In this document: one piece after another, positions 43,444-52,989 of the stretch
Position numbering within the stretch: position 1 is the first letter of the stretch
Layout: each line of letters opens with the position of its first letter
Assembly (NCBI RefSeq): GCF_900115145.1
Contig: NZ_FOVL01000012.1
Coordinates: 1 to 64,000, forward strand
Reading direction: 5' to 3'
Length of the DNA: 64,000 nt
Source: Salegentibacter flavus
Lineage (GTDB): Bacteria; Bacteroidota; Bacteroidia; Flavobacteriales; Flavobacteriaceae
Notes under the pieces: generated by a model
Seen by the model: the letters and a program-made list of their open reading frames with translations, nothing else
The model's database searches: none
What the model was told of the DNA's origin: nothing
Position numbers and translations under genes: made by a program

Positions 43444-43471
43444 AAAAAAAGAGCGACCATATTGGCCGCTC
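43444..43471 (-). terminator. Terminator of the DUF4382 lipoprotein gene
   Basis: On the minus strand GAGCGGCC pairs with GGTCGCTC (one mismatch), followed by seven Ts at 43450-43444. It separates the DUF4382 gene from the moxR-bat operon. Confidence 0.7.
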
Positions 43472-43507
43472 CTTTAGTTAAATCAATAAAGAAAAAGGTT
43501 TTTCTTT

Positions 43508-44341
43508 TTACTCTGTACCATCAAGAAAAACAGTTTCAAGATCGGTAGTGCCATCGGCTTCTACAACTACATCATTAATGGTAATCATAGAGTAGCCACT
43601 GGCTTCTTCAGGAGTAATAGTTACTTTATAAGTTCCTGCAGGTAAGGCGTGCAATACGAACGCACCATTATCTGCAGTATAGGCAGAAATGGTATTAGTT
43701 CCATTTGTTGCAGTTACCAATACACTGTATTCAGTAGGATGGACTTCACCTACGATCTCGCCGGTATCTGCATAGGCCGAAAGTCTGATTACAGGTTTTA
43801 GGATCAAACCTCCGTTTCCGGTTTCAACGATAGACTCTTCTACATCAAAATCAAGAAGGAATTCATAATGCTCTCCGGCTTCCAGTTCCTGATTTAGATT
43901 TAATTTTAATCCTGACTGTTCGGCGCTAGGTGTAGCTAATGGTATCAGATCTCCATCAATCTCAACAAAATTATCTGGTCCAAGTACCAGTCTCATTTGA
44001 CTTACGAATCCGGCAGGGATCTCAGAATCTGCAAGTAACTGGGTCATACCTCCGGTTAACTCAAGCAAGTCATACTGACCTGCTTCAACATCATCAAGGC
44101 TTAACCAACCTTCTTCATCAGTTACCCCCTGTTCTGCTTCCACCTGAATCATGACATCCTCTACATCAACAATAACAGCATCATAATCACCGGGAGCATC
44201 TGTCATTCTCACGGTCACTCTTGCATTTTCTTCAGTAATAGCATCATCGGTATCATCATCGCTACAGCTGGTAAGGCCTAAACCTAAAACCGCCAAAAAA
44301 ATTGCGGGTTTCAGGCTCCATTTTCTAAAAGATCTTTTCAT
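43508..44341 (-). CDS. DUF4382 lipoprotein with C-terminal carboxypeptidase-regulatory-like domain
   Basis: A 277-residue lipoprotein with lipobox GLTSC (Cys26) and a DDDTDD stretch. DUF4382 occupies about 40-190, with RVTVRMTDAPGDYDAVIVDV, YDLLELTGGMTQLLADSEIP and LILKPVIRLSAY. The last 85 residues form a beta-sandwich like CarboxypepD_reg or Cna-B (GAFVLHALPAGTYKVTITPE). DUF4382 proteins are surface or periplasmic and of unknown role. It is monocistronic. Confidence 0.87.
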   Translation of the reverse strand: MKRSFRKWSLKPAIFLAVLGLGLTSCSDDDTDDAITEENARVTVRMTDAPGDYDAVIVDVEDVMIQVEAEQGVTDEEGWLSLDDVEAGQYDLLELTGGMTQLLADSEIPAGFVSQMRLVLGPDNFVEIDGDLIPLATPSAEQSGLKLNLNQELEAGEHYEFLLDFDVEESIVETGNGGLILKPVIRLSAYADTGEIVGEVHPTEYSVLVTATNGTNTISAYTADNGAFVLHALPAGTYKVTITPEEASGYSMITINDVVVEADGTTDLETVFLDGTE

Positions 44342-44504
44342 AAGTAGAATTTTTTATTGTTCGTTGGTTCGATAACGGATAAGAAGAGATTTCATTTTGT
44401 TACTATAATATTATTAACGAAATTTAACAGGCTTTAACCCTATGTTAAAAATACAAGCTCATAGTTCGTTTAATTAATAAGTACTTTTAAATTAAAAAAA
44501 TACA

Positions 44505-45254
44505 ATGAAAACTGCTTTAATAACCGGTGCTTCCAGTGGAATAGGCCGCGCAACTGCAAGGCTTTTGGCCCGGGAAGAAATACAATTAATCATCTGCGGA
44601 AGAAGAAAAGATCGCCTGGCCGAACTCAGGGACGAACTCCAGAAGTTGGTTCCGGTTCATGTACTGCGTTTTGATGTTCGGGATAAAAATGAGGTCTTTA
44701 AAAATATTAAGCACCTTCCTGAAGAATTTCAGAAGATAGACATCCTCGTTAATAATGCCGGAAATGCACATGGCCTGGATCCCATTGAAAGTGGCAATAC
44801 CGATGACTGGGATGCGATGTTGGATATTAATGTAAAGGGACTTTTATATGTAAGTAAGGCAGTGATTCCTGGAATGATAGAAAGAAAGAACGGTCATATC
44901 ATCAATATTGGCTCTACTGCAGGGAAAGAAGTTTACCCAAACGGAAATGTGTATTGCGCCAGTAAACACGCGGTTGACGCTCTTAATCAAGGAATGCGAA
45001 TAGACCTTAATAAATACAAGATAAAAGTTGGTGCTGTAAACCCCGGTCTTACCCAAACCGAATTCAGCGAGGTGCGTTTTAAGGGAAATACGGAAAAGGC
45101 AAAAAAAGTCTATGAAGGATATAAAGCTTTAGAAGCCCAGGATATTGCTGAAATTATCTACTTCATGATAAGCCGCCCAATACATGTGAATATTGCCGAT
45201 CTTACTGTGATGCCTACAGCGCAGGCCAACAGCACTACGGTAAATAAGGATTGA
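44505..45254 (+). CDS. SDR family NAD(P)-dependent oxidoreductase
   Basis: A 249-residue classical short-chain dehydrogenase close to YdfG-type 3-hydroxy acid dehydrogenases. TGASSGIGRAT at the N-terminus binds NADP, followed by GRRKDRL, NNAGNAHGLDP, the catalytic Ser in INIGSTAGKEVYP and YCASK with the Tyr-Lys pair. Substrate is uncertain. It is monocistronic with an AT-rich promoter region. Confidence 0.88.
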   Translation: MKTALITGASSGIGRATARLLAREEIQLIICGRRKDRLAELRDELQKLVPVHVLRFDVRDKNEVFKNIKHLPEEFQKIDILVNNAGNAHGLDPIESGNTDDWDAMLDINVKGLLYVSKAVIPGMIERKNGHIINIGSTAGKEVYPNGNVYCASKHAVDALNQGMRIDLNKYKIKVGAVNPGLTQTEFSEVRFKGNTEKAKKVYEGYKALEAQDIAEIIYFMISRPIHVNIADLTVMPTAQANSTTVNKD

Positions 45255-45322
45255 TGTTTATACCCTAAAAATAATAGAAATATAAAAGAAAGATTTCCGT
45301 CTTCGTGGAAATGACTGTTTTT

Positions 45323-46459
45323 ATGATCAACAAACGCCTTTTAATCAAAAACCTACTCGCTCATAGCAACGAAAACAGCTTTTATGACAAAAAGCTGCGA
45401 CTCAATATTGGAGAAAGAGAAGGAAAGGCCAAGTTTTTAAAGCATGTTTCTGCCCTGGCAAATTCAAACCCTGAGAACAATTCCTATATCGTGATTGGGG
45501 TTAAGGATGCTGACAATTCTATTGTAGGTGTAGATTTCTTTGACGACAGCAAGATTCAGAATCTTGTTAATGCCTACCTTGGAAATCCACCTTTAATCTC
45601 CTATGAAAATATTCCGTTTCCCCATCTACCCTCTCAGCTGGTGGTAGGCCTGGTTACCATAAGACCAAATCATGGTAAGATATGTTCTCTGCAAAAAAAT
45701 ATCTGGAAATACTACAGAGGCTCAGTATTTAAAAGGGAGGGAAGCATAAGTATGCCTAAAACTGTCGAAATTGAAATAGAGAATGTTAATTTGGAAATAG
45801 TGACTTCTATAGAAAATCATTCTCATAATAATATTGAGCTTACTTTAGATGGAGTTTTCGATTTTTTGAATAAGCGCCAGGATTTTAAGGCCACCTATAA
45901 GGTTTTTAAGGAGTATTTTGTAGTATGCTGGGCAGGAAAAGAGAAAAAAGGAAAACAAGGCACTTATTATTCGAGGGTTGATATCGAGTTGATCAATGAA
46001 CAAGTGAAGCTCTTTTATTCAGAATTAGATGAGGTGAGCATCACTACTACTAAAGACCAGTTCAAAATTCTGGAGTTTGTTCACCTGGGATTGCACGATA
46101 GTTTTAAATATTATCCACTGGAAGAGGTGATTATTGAATTTAAGGATAATATGAGTTACGAGATAGAAAGCAAGCTGCTTTTTCAACCTCCTAAATTCGA
46201 CAAAAAAGTTTTGTATCATATTTACAACAGCAATAATAGCCTTCTGGAAAAACTAAAAAAAGACAGGTCATTGAGTAAACACGAAGAGAAAGATTTAATT
46301 AACCTTCCTTCAACATATCTTCTCTGCTATTTTAATAATTTTGAAAACGCAATTAATAAACTTGAAGAATCCAGGTTGCATTTAAAGAAATACAGTCAAG
46401 AGGCTTACAATAATTACAAGGAAACCAGCAGGATCCTTAGAAAAGTAAAATACAATTAA
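45323..46459 (+). CDS. AlbA_2/Schlafen-like putative ATP-binding protein
   Basis: About 378 residues from ATG 45323; GTG 45305 and ATG 45311 are in-frame alternatives. The N-terminal 140 residues resemble the AlbA_2 (divergent AAA-4) domain: KLRLNIGEREGKAKFLKHVSALANS, YIVIGVKDADNSIVGVDFFD and PNHGKICSLQ with FKREGSISMPK. The C-terminal 230 residues, with long helices near the end (ENAINKLEESRLHLKKYSQEA), are not recognised. It ends one base before the phosphatase gene. Nucleic-acid binding is possible but not shown. Confidence 0.68.
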   Translation: MINKRLLIKNLLAHSNENSFYDKKLRLNIGEREGKAKFLKHVSALANSNPENNSYIVIGVKDADNSIVGVDFFDDSKIQNLVNAYLGNPPLISYENIPFPHLPSQLVVGLVTIRPNHGKICSLQKNIWKYYRGSVFKREGSISMPKTVEIEIENVNLEIVTSIENHSHNNIELTLDGVFDFLNKRQDFKATYKVFKEYFVVCWAGKEKKGKQGTYYSRVDIELINEQVKLFYSELDEVSITTTKDQFKILEFVHLGLHDSFKYYPLEEVIIEFKDNMSYEIESKLLFQPPKFDKKVLYHIYNSNNSLLEKLKKDRSLSKHEEKDLINLPSTYLLCYFNNFENAINKLEESRLHLKKYSQEAYNNYKETSRILRKVKYN

Positions 46460-46460
46460 A

Positions 46461-47189
46461 ATGGGCCGAAGCATTGCCATAGGAGATATACATGGAGGGT
46501 TAAGAGGCCTTGTTCAGTTGCTTGAACGTATAGATATAACTCCTGATGATGAGCTTATTTTTTTGGGAGATTATGTAGACGGCTGGAGTGATTCAGCTAA
46601 TGTGGTTTCTTATCTCATTAAACTCGCCCAACAAAACACCTGTCTCTTTATTCGCGGAAATCATGATGACCTCACCTATCGCTGGCTTAAAACTGGAGAA
46701 TTGAATGAACAATGGTTGCAACATGGGGGCCAGACGAGCATTGATGCCTACAGAAATTTTTCAGAAGAGGAAAAAAAGCAGCACATAGAATTTTATGAGC
46801 AGATGCTAAATTATTATATCGACAAACAAAACAGACTGTTTGTACACGCGGGATTTACTAATCAGCACGGTCCGGAGACCGAATACCACGAATCAGGTTT
46901 CTACTGGGATCGTACCCTTTGGGAAACAGTACTTTCTCTGGATAAAAAAATAAAAGCCAACGATAAATATTATCCCAAAAGACTTCAGCTCTTTGAAGAG
47001 ATTTTTATAGGCCACACCCCGGTTACCCGCATAGGGGAGACAACCCCCGTCCACATAGCCAACGTCTGGAATATAGATACTGGTGCCGCCTTTAACGGAC
47101 CTATTTCTGCAATAGAAATAAATACCAAAGAAATATGGCAAAGCGACCCTGTTTGTGAACTCTATCCTGAGGAAAAAGGCAGAAATTAA
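46461..47189 (+). CDS. Metallophosphoesterase, serine/threonine phosphatase-like
   Basis: A 242-residue calcineurin-fold phosphatase. The dimetal motifs are GDIHGG, GDYVDGW, RGNHDD and GHTPVT, with a further His in VHAGF, all in the usual order. It is close in size to bacterial PrpA/PrpB-type protein phosphatases or diadenosine tetraphosphatases. Its ATG lies one base after the AlbA_2-like gene stop, so both are expressed together. Confidence 0.87.
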   Translation: MGRSIAIGDIHGGLRGLVQLLERIDITPDDELIFLGDYVDGWSDSANVVSYLIKLAQQNTCLFIRGNHDDLTYRWLKTGELNEQWLQHGGQTSIDAYRNFSEEEKKQHIEFYEQMLNYYIDKQNRLFVHAGFTNQHGPETEYHESGFYWDRTLWETVLSLDKKIKANDKYYPKRLQLFEEIFIGHTPVTRIGETTPVHIANVWNIDTGAAFNGPISAIEINTKEIWQSDPVCELYPEEKGRN

Positions 47190-47223
47190 GACTTTCTTAT
47201 AACAAATCTACATCTTTGAATTA

Positions 47224-47231
47224 TATATTTG
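47224..47231 (+). promoter_or_regulatory. Possible -7 box upstream of the desaturase
   Basis: TATATTTG matches TAnnTTTG but no -33 box stands at the right distance. It would leave a leader of about 115 bases. TTGTTGG (near 47257) and CCAACAA (near 47313) could pair in that leader. Confidence 0.3.
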
Positions 47232-47352
47232 TAATTCAAGGATTTTAGCTTTTATTTGTTGGCTATTTAAAAAACATAGAGTTCAGCACAATTCTTGTTG
47301 ATAATATATTAACCAACAACATTGTTATGATGTTTGTGTAAATTATTTGAAA

Positions 47353-48357
47353 ATGGCCCTTAGTAATATTAGATTAGAAGTAATGCAAACCATTGAAAAG
47401 CAAGTAGATGGTTTTATAGATCAATATCTCATCCCCGTTGAAGATATCTGGCAACCCACCGACCTGTTGCCAAATTTGCAAAAAGAAAATTATGCCGAAG
47501 ATATTGACCAAATTCGTGAGGAGGCCAAGGAACTTGGATATGATTTCTGGGTGGTTTTAGTAGCCGATATGGTAACCGAAGAGGCTCTCCCAACCTATGA
47601 ATCCTGGTTAATGGATATGGAGGGAGTAAAGCAACATGGGAGATCAAAAGGAGAATCAAACAGTTGGGCAAAATGGGTACGTCATTGGACAGGAGAGGAG
47701 AACCGCCACGGAGATACCCTAAACAAATATCTCTACCTTTCGGGTAGGGTAAATATGAAGGAAATTGAAAAAACCACTCAATACCTCATCAACGATGGTT
47801 TTGATATTGGAACCGGTCGCGATCCTTACCGAAATTTTGTTTATACCAGCTTCCAGGAGCTGGCCACCAATATTTCTCATAAACGAGTGGGACAACTTGC
47901 CAAGAAAAAAGGAAATAAAATGCTGGCAAAAATGTGTAACATTATTGCCGGAGATGAGATGAGGCATTATATGGCCTATCGCGAATTTGTAAAAACTATT
48001 TTTGAGCATGATCCAAGTGAAATGATGTTGGCTTTTCACGATATGATGAAAAAAAAGATTGTTATGCCTGCGCAGTTTATACGTGAAAGTGGTGAGGACA
48101 TAGCCACAGCTTTTGAGAATTTCTCTAATGCGGCACAGAGGCTTGGTGTTTATACCACCGAAGATTATATAAGCATCCTGAAAACCCTTAATAATTACTG
48201 GGAAATCGATAAAATGCGGGGCCTTACCGACGAGGCTCAGAAAGCCCGTGATTACCTGATGAAATTACCAGACAGAATGACCAGGGTTGCAGAAAGAATG
48301 GCAATACCACAGGATCAACATAAATTCAAATGGGTTGAACCAAACGGAACGCTTTAA
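47353..48357 (+). CDS. Acyl-ACP desaturase (stearoyl-ACP 9-desaturase family)
   Basis: A 334-residue soluble diiron enzyme from ATG 47353. The two iron-binding motifs are EENRHGDTLNKY and DEMRHYMAYREF, with Glu ligands in the surrounding helices. In the family it inserts a double bond into acyl chains bound to ACP, using ferredoxin and oxygen. It appears monocistronic and ends at a strong terminator. An earlier in-frame TTG adds only two residues. Confidence 0.88.
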   Translation: MALSNIRLEVMQTIEKQVDGFIDQYLIPVEDIWQPTDLLPNLQKENYAEDIDQIREEAKELGYDFWVVLVADMVTEEALPTYESWLMDMEGVKQHGRSKGESNSWAKWVRHWTGEENRHGDTLNKYLYLSGRVNMKEIEKTTQYLINDGFDIGTGRDPYRNFVYTSFQELATNISHKRVGQLAKKKGNKMLAKMCNIIAGDEMRHYMAYREFVKTIFEHDPSEMMLAFHDMMKKKIVMPAQFIRESGEDIATAFENFSNAAQRLGVYTTEDYISILKTLNNYWEIDKMRGLTDEAQKARDYLMKLPDRMTRVAERMAIPQDQHKFKWVEPNGTL

Positions 48358-48379
48358 AAAAGCTGAAAAATATAATAAG

Positions 48380-48410
48380 AACCGCTTTATCAAATTAAAG
48401 CGGTTTTTTT
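48380..48410 (+). terminator. Terminator of the desaturase gene
   Basis: AACCGCTTTA (48380-48389) pairs perfectly with TAAAGCGGTT (48396-48405), followed by a T run to 48410. Confidence 0.88.
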
Positions 48411-48465
48411 ATTGCCGTACTTAAGGAAGTTTATTCATAATATTGCAGATGATTAGCATTTTCCA

Positions 48466-49407
48466 ATGAGTAATTCTTCAAATCCGCTGCTGGTTATCCT
48501 GGCCTTTTTTTCCATCTACTTCATCTGGGGCTCTACCTACCTTTTGAATAAGATCGCGGTTACCGAACTGCCTCCCTTTATGTTAGCCTCAACACGGTTT
48601 ATCACTGCCGGACTGCTTATTTTTCTCATTTGCAAAATCCTGAAAATAAGTCTTGCAATAACCCGAAGGCAACTACTAAACACCATTATTGCAGGATTTC
48701 TCTTTTTAGCTTTCGGAAACGGGATTGTAGTCTGGGCCTTAAAATATGTTGACAGTGGCTTTGCCGCCTTGGAAATTTCAGCACAGCCCTTGGTGGTGCT
48801 CATAATGATGAGGGCTTTCCAGGGAAAAAAGATTCTGCCTATGTCAATGGTGGGTGTGTTTTTGGGAGTTATTGGGATTTACCTGCTTGTTAGTCAAAAC
48901 CAAGTCACCAATCAGGAAAATTCCTGGTTAGGAATAGGAATGATCTTCCTTTGCTTGCTTAGCTGGTCCTATGGAAGTCTTTTTATAGGCAAAGCGAATT
49001 TACCCACCAATCACTTTGTTAATACCGGATACCAGATGTTCACTGGCGGAATCATCCTGCTTCTGGGAAGCCTGGCATTTGGAGAGAGTTGGAGCTGGCC
49101 AACAACCTGGAGTGATCCAACCAGGTATTCGATGTTGCTGCTTATTCTCTTCGGAAGCATTGTAGCCTTTACCGCCTTTAATTATTTATTGAAAGTAGTT
49201 TCTCCGGAAAAAGTAGCGACTTCAACCTACGTCAATCCAATAATAGCTCTTTTTCTTGGCTGGTATTTTTTAAATGAACAAATCACCATGCAATCTGTCG
49301 TTGCGGCGGCAGTTCTGTTAACCGGGGTATATTTTATAAACACCAAGAAAAAACTGGTTATGTTTTCGAGATTTTCACCGCGTTTTGGTAAAAAACTAAA
49401 CCAATAA
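48466..49407 (+). CDS. EamA/DMT family exporter
   Basis: A 313-residue membrane protein with ten helices. The N-terminus has FSIYFIWGSTYLLNKIAV, typical of the YedA/RhaT branch. The two EamA halves end in GIYLLVSQN and TGVYFINTKKK. Substrate is unknown; amino acid or metabolite export is common. The Crp-family regulator follows 31 bases later on the same strand. Confidence 0.85.
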   Translation: MSNSSNPLLVILAFFSIYFIWGSTYLLNKIAVTELPPFMLASTRFITAGLLIFLICKILKISLAITRRQLLNTIIAGFLFLAFGNGIVVWALKYVDSGFAALEISAQPLVVLIMMRAFQGKKILPMSMVGVFLGVIGIYLLVSQNQVTNQENSWLGIGMIFLCLLSWSYGSLFIGKANLPTNHFVNTGYQMFTGGIILLLGSLAFGESWSWPTTWSDPTRYSMLLLILFGSIVAFTAFNYLLKVVSPEKVATSTYVNPIIALFLGWYFLNEQITMQSVVAAAVLLTGVYFINTKKKLVMFSRFSPRFGKKLNQ

Positions 49408-49438
49408 GTTTTAAATTGTCCGCTAAAATTTCTTCCCA

Positions 49439-50011
49439 ATGTATTCCCAGATCCTCGATCATATTTCAAGAGATATTTCTTTAACCCATTCAGAGGAAGA
49501 GGAATTCACAGGAATACTTTCAGAAAAGAAGATTTTAAAGAAAGAATTGCTCATCCGACCTGGAGACAAGGTAGATTCAGAATATTATGTAGTGAAAGGC
49601 TGTCTCAAGGCTTATTACCGGGACCAGGCAGGGGAAGATCACATCATCCAGTTTGCCATTGAAGACTGGTGGATAAGCGATTTTGAAGCGTTTTTTAAAA
49701 ATACCCCAGCCGAACTTTATGTTGAAGCCATAGAAGATTCGGTGTTGCTCAGTATAGACAAGGCTTCCTTGGAATTGCTTTACCAGCGCATCCCTGCATT
49801 TGAACGTTTCTTTAGATTGAAAATCACCAATGCCTTTGTAGCCCTGAGAACCCGTATTCTATCTTCTCTTCAGAAAACGGGAAAAGAACGCTACCTGGAA
49901 TTCTGTAAAACATATCCGAAAATCGAAAAACGCGTACCCAACTATCACATCGCGAATTACCTAGGCCTTAAACCCGAAAGCCTGAGCCGAATTCGCAAGG
50001 AATTGACCTGA
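49439..50011 (+). CDS. Crp/Fnr family transcriptional regulator
   Basis: A 190-residue regulator. The cyclic-nucleotide-binding-like beta barrel covers about 28-120 (LLIRPGDKVDSEYYVVKGCLKAYY). A shortened DNA-binding end has VPNYHIANYLGLKPESLSRIRKEL, where the helix-turn-helix lies. There is no Fe-S cysteine set at the N-terminus, so oxygen sensing of the FNR type is unlikely. It may control the upstream EamA exporter or the downstream old yellow enzyme; this is inferred from position. Confidence 0.85.
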   Translation: MYSQILDHISRDISLTHSEEEEFTGILSEKKILKKELLIRPGDKVDSEYYVVKGCLKAYYRDQAGEDHIIQFAIEDWWISDFEAFFKNTPAELYVEAIEDSVLLSIDKASLELLYQRIPAFERFFRLKITNAFVALRTRILSSLQKTGKERYLEFCKTYPKIEKRVPNYHIANYLGLKPESLSRIRKELT

Positions 50012-50052
50012 CTTAACATTTTTTAACCACGCTGCTTAACATACATCAAGCA

Positions 50053-50080
50053 TTTGAAGGCTATTGAGGTCTTACCTTTG
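50053..50080 (+). promoter_or_regulatory. Putative promoter of the old yellow enzyme gene
   Basis: TTTG at 50053-50056 and TACCTTTG at 50073-50080 are 16 bases apart, slightly short of the usual spacing. A leader of about 90 bases follows before ATG 50178. Confidence 0.45.
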
Positions 50081-50177
50081 TCGATCGGTAAAATGAAGGG
50101 GATTTTTCTTTCATTCTGCTGAGGCTTTCTTTTCGGAAGGCCTTGAAAATGAAAATTTTAATTTAAAAAATCACATA

Positions 50178-51296
50178 ATGAGCAAGAAACAAGCTTTGTT
50201 AGAACCTTATAATCTGAATGGTCTGGAATTACCAAACCGTGTTGTTATGGCGCCCATGACCAGAAGCCGGGCCACTAATTCTGAAAACAAACCTACGGGA
50301 GAACTTCAGGGAGAATATTACAAACAAAGAGCCAGTGCCGGACTTATCATTGCTGAAGGATCACAGATTTCTAAACGTGCAGTAGGTTACGTAAACACTC
50401 CCGGAATTTACTCTCAGGAGCAGGTTGAAGGCTGGAAAGAAGTCAACCATAAAGTACACGAAGCTAATGGAAGAATTTTTCTTCAGTTATGGCATGTAGG
50501 CAGAATGTCTCACCCCGATTTCCATAATGGAGAGTTGCCTTTGGCACCTTCAGCATTAAATCCCAACGATAAATCTTTTACTCCTGAAGGTTTCAAGGAT
50601 ACCGTAACTCCAAAGGCGATGACTATTGAAGAGATCAAAGAGACTGTTCAGGATTTTAAAAATGCTGCAAGAAATGCAATGGAAGCCGGCTTTGATGGAG
50701 TTGAAATTCACTCGTCCAATGGATATTTACTCCACCAATTCTTCAATGCGACTTCAAATCACCGAACCGATGAATACGGCGGAAGTATAGAAAACAGGGC
50801 GAAAATTCTTTTTGAAGTAATCGATGCGATCAAAGAAGTAATGCCTGAAAATAAAATAGGTCTTCGTCTGAATCCTTCCCTGAACGGTATTTTCGGGATG
50901 ACAATGGATGAGGAAACAATTCCAACTTTTGATTATATCATTAAAAAGCTGAATGATTACGATTTGGCCTACCTGCATTTATCTGAGCCATTTAATGATG
51001 TTTCGGACATTCCTTATGCTGAAACTGAGATCGCTAAACGCTACCGACCAATGTATAATGGGACAATAATAATTAACGCAGGTTTTGACCAGGAAAGCGG
51101 GAACAGAGTAATTGAAGAAGGCAACGCCGATCTTGTAGCTTTCGGAAAACCTTTCATTTCAAATCCCGATCTTGTAGAGCGCTTTGAGCAGAATATTCCC
51201 TTAAGTGAATACAATCAGGATACTTTCTACACTCCCGGAAAAGAAGGCTACCTGGATTATGAAGCAAAAACAGAAAGAGCTGAAGCATTGCAGTAA
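50178..51296 (+). CDS. Old yellow enzyme-type alkene reductase
   Basis: A 372-residue FMN-dependent TIM-barrel oxidoreductase of the NemA/xenobiotic reductase group. MAPMTRSRA near the N-terminus and LQLWHVGRMSHPDF are FMN contacts. GFDGVEIHSSNGYLLHQF carries the substrate-binding His-Ser-Asn, and NHRTDEYGGSIENRAK is the family signature. It reduces activated double bonds such as N-ethylmaleimide with NADPH. Gene neighbours give no further hint of substrate. Confidence 0.93.
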   Translation: MSKKQALLEPYNLNGLELPNRVVMAPMTRSRATNSENKPTGELQGEYYKQRASAGLIIAEGSQISKRAVGYVNTPGIYSQEQVEGWKEVNHKVHEANGRIFLQLWHVGRMSHPDFHNGELPLAPSALNPNDKSFTPEGFKDTVTPKAMTIEEIKETVQDFKNAARNAMEAGFDGVEIHSSNGYLLHQFFNATSNHRTDEYGGSIENRAKILFEVIDAIKEVMPENKIGLRLNPSLNGIFGMTMDEETIPTFDYIIKKLNDYDLAYLHLSEPFNDVSDIPYAETEIAKRYRPMYNGTIIINAGFDQESGNRVIEEGNADLVAFGKPFISNPDLVERFEQNIPLSEYNQDTFYTPGKEGYLDYEAKTERAEALQ

Positions 51297-51320
51297 ACTG
51301 TTTACCTTTCTAGAATGAAA

Positions 51321-51346
51321 AAATCCCGCGAAATGCGGGATTTTTT
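51321..51346. terminator. Bidirectional terminator
   Basis: AAATCCCGC (51321-51329) pairs with GCGGGATTT (51335-51343). A run and T run flank the stem, so it serves both convergent genes. Confidence 0.85.
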
Positions 51347-51373
51347 GTTTTCTATTAAGCTCCTGACAGAAAC

Positions 51374-52927
51374 TTAAAGATCAAACTTAATACCTTGTGC
51401 CAATGGCAACTCAGTTGTATAGTTAATGGTATTCGTTTGTCTTCTCATATAGATCTTCCAGGCATCAGATCCACTCTCGCGTCCTCCACCGGTATCTTTT
51501 TCTCCACCAAAGGCTCCACCTATTTCAGCTCCTGAAGTCCCAATATTCACATTCGCGATTCCACAATCTGAACCTTCCACGGAAAGGAATCTTTCAGCTT
51601 CTCTCAGGTTGTTTGTCATAATTGCTGAAGAAAGACCTTGTACTACACCATTTTGAAGCTCAAGAGCATTCATAACATCTCCTGAATATTTCATGATATA
51701 AAGCACCGGTGCAAAGGTTTCGTGTTGTACGATCTCAAAGTGATTTTCAGCTTCAGCGATAGCAGGTTTTACATAGCAACCGCTTTCATAACCTTCACCT
51801 TCCAGCACTCCGCCTTCAACAAGAATTTTCCCACCTTCTTCTACAACTTTATCCAGGGCGTGCTGATAATTTTTTACAGCATCTTTATCGATAAGAGGCC
51901 CCACATGATTATTTTCATCCAGTGGATTTCCGATGCGAAGTTGCTTGTATGCAGTTACTATAGCATCTTTCACCTTATCATAAATAGATTCGTGAATAAT
52001 GAGCCTTCGGGTAGAAGTACAACGCTGTCCACAGGTTCCAACCGCTCCAAATACAGCACCTATGACAGTATTCTTTATATCGGCGTCAGGAGTTACGATA
52101 ATGGCATTGTTTCCGCCTAATTCAAGAAGGGATTTTCCAAGTCTTGCAGCAACAGCCTGGGCTACTATTTTCCCCATTTTTATGGATCCCGTAGCCGAAA
52201 TTAGCGGCACGCGTTTATCATTGGTCATCATCTCTCCCACACGGTAATCGCCGGTAATAAGTGACGAAATTCCAGCTGGCACATTGTTTTCTTCAAAAAC
52301 TCTGGCTGCGATATTTTGGCAGGCCACAGAAGTAAGCGGAGTTTTTTCCGATCCTTTCCAGATACAGGCATCACCACAAACCCAAGCTAAAGCCGTATTC
52401 CACGACCATACTGCTACCGGGAAGTTAAAGGCTGAAATAATTCCAACTACTCCAAGCGGGTGATATTGTTCGTACATTCTATGCCCAGGGCGCTCAGAAT
52501 GCATGGTAAGTCCGTGCAACTGGCGGGAAAGTCCTACTGCAAAATCACAGATATCAATCATTTCCTGCACTTCCCCCAGCCCTTCCTGGTATGATTTACC
52601 CATTTCATAGGAAACCAGTCTTCCGAGAGGTTCTTTTAGGCGGCGAAGTTCGTCGTTAAATTGTCTTACCACTTCCCCACGTTGCGGCGCAGGCATGGTT
52701 CTCCATTCCTTAAAACCTTTTGTGGCGGTTTCAATTACTTTTTCGTAATCTTCCTTAGTGGTAGCTTTCACTTTCCCAATAAGCGCTCCGTCTACAGGAG
52801 AATAGGATTCTATAATCTCACCGTTACTAAAAAAGTCTGTCCCGGTAGAAGTTCCGTTGTTTACATCGTTTAATCCTAAATCTTTCAGGGCTTGTTTAAT
52901 CCCAAATTTTTCTGCTATTTCACTCAT
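51374..52927 (-). CDS. ALDH7-type aldehyde dehydrogenase (aminoadipate semialdehyde type)
   Basis: A 517-residue NAD-dependent dehydrogenase closest to antiquitin/ALDH7A1. FNFPVAVWSWNTALAWVCG binds cofactor. ELGGNNAIIV carries the general-base Glu, and GQRCTSTRRLI the catalytic Cys. GGEKDTGGGRESGSDAWK near the end is diagnostic for the ALDH7 group. In other organisms it oxidises alpha-aminoadipate semialdehyde in lysine breakdown. The next gene upstream on this strand is 3-hydroxyanthranilate dioxygenase, 60 bases away. Confidence 0.9.
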   Translation of the reverse strand: MSEIAEKFGIKQALKDLGLNDVNNGTSTGTDFFSNGEIIESYSPVDGALIGKVKATTKEDYEKVIETATKGFKEWRTMPAPQRGEVVRQFNDELRRLKEPLGRLVSYEMGKSYQEGLGEVQEMIDICDFAVGLSRQLHGLTMHSERPGHRMYEQYHPLGVVGIISAFNFPVAVWSWNTALAWVCGDACIWKGSEKTPLTSVACQNIAARVFEENNVPAGISSLITGDYRVGEMMTNDKRVPLISATGSIKMGKIVAQAVAARLGKSLLELGGNNAIIVTPDADIKNTVIGAVFGAVGTCGQRCTSTRRLIIHESIYDKVKDAIVTAYKQLRIGNPLDENNHVGPLIDKDAVKNYQHALDKVVEEGGKILVEGGVLEGEGYESGCYVKPAIAEAENHFEIVQHETFAPVLYIMKYSGDVMNALELQNGVVQGLSSAIMTNNLREAERFLSVEGSDCGIANVNIGTSGAEIGGAFGGEKDTGGGRESGSDAWKIYMRRQTNTINYTTELPLAQGIKFDL

Positions 52928-52989
52928 TAATCCTTAAGTTTTAATCTGTTCTTTTGTGTGTTCTTTGCGAAAATAATAAAAATAAAGCG

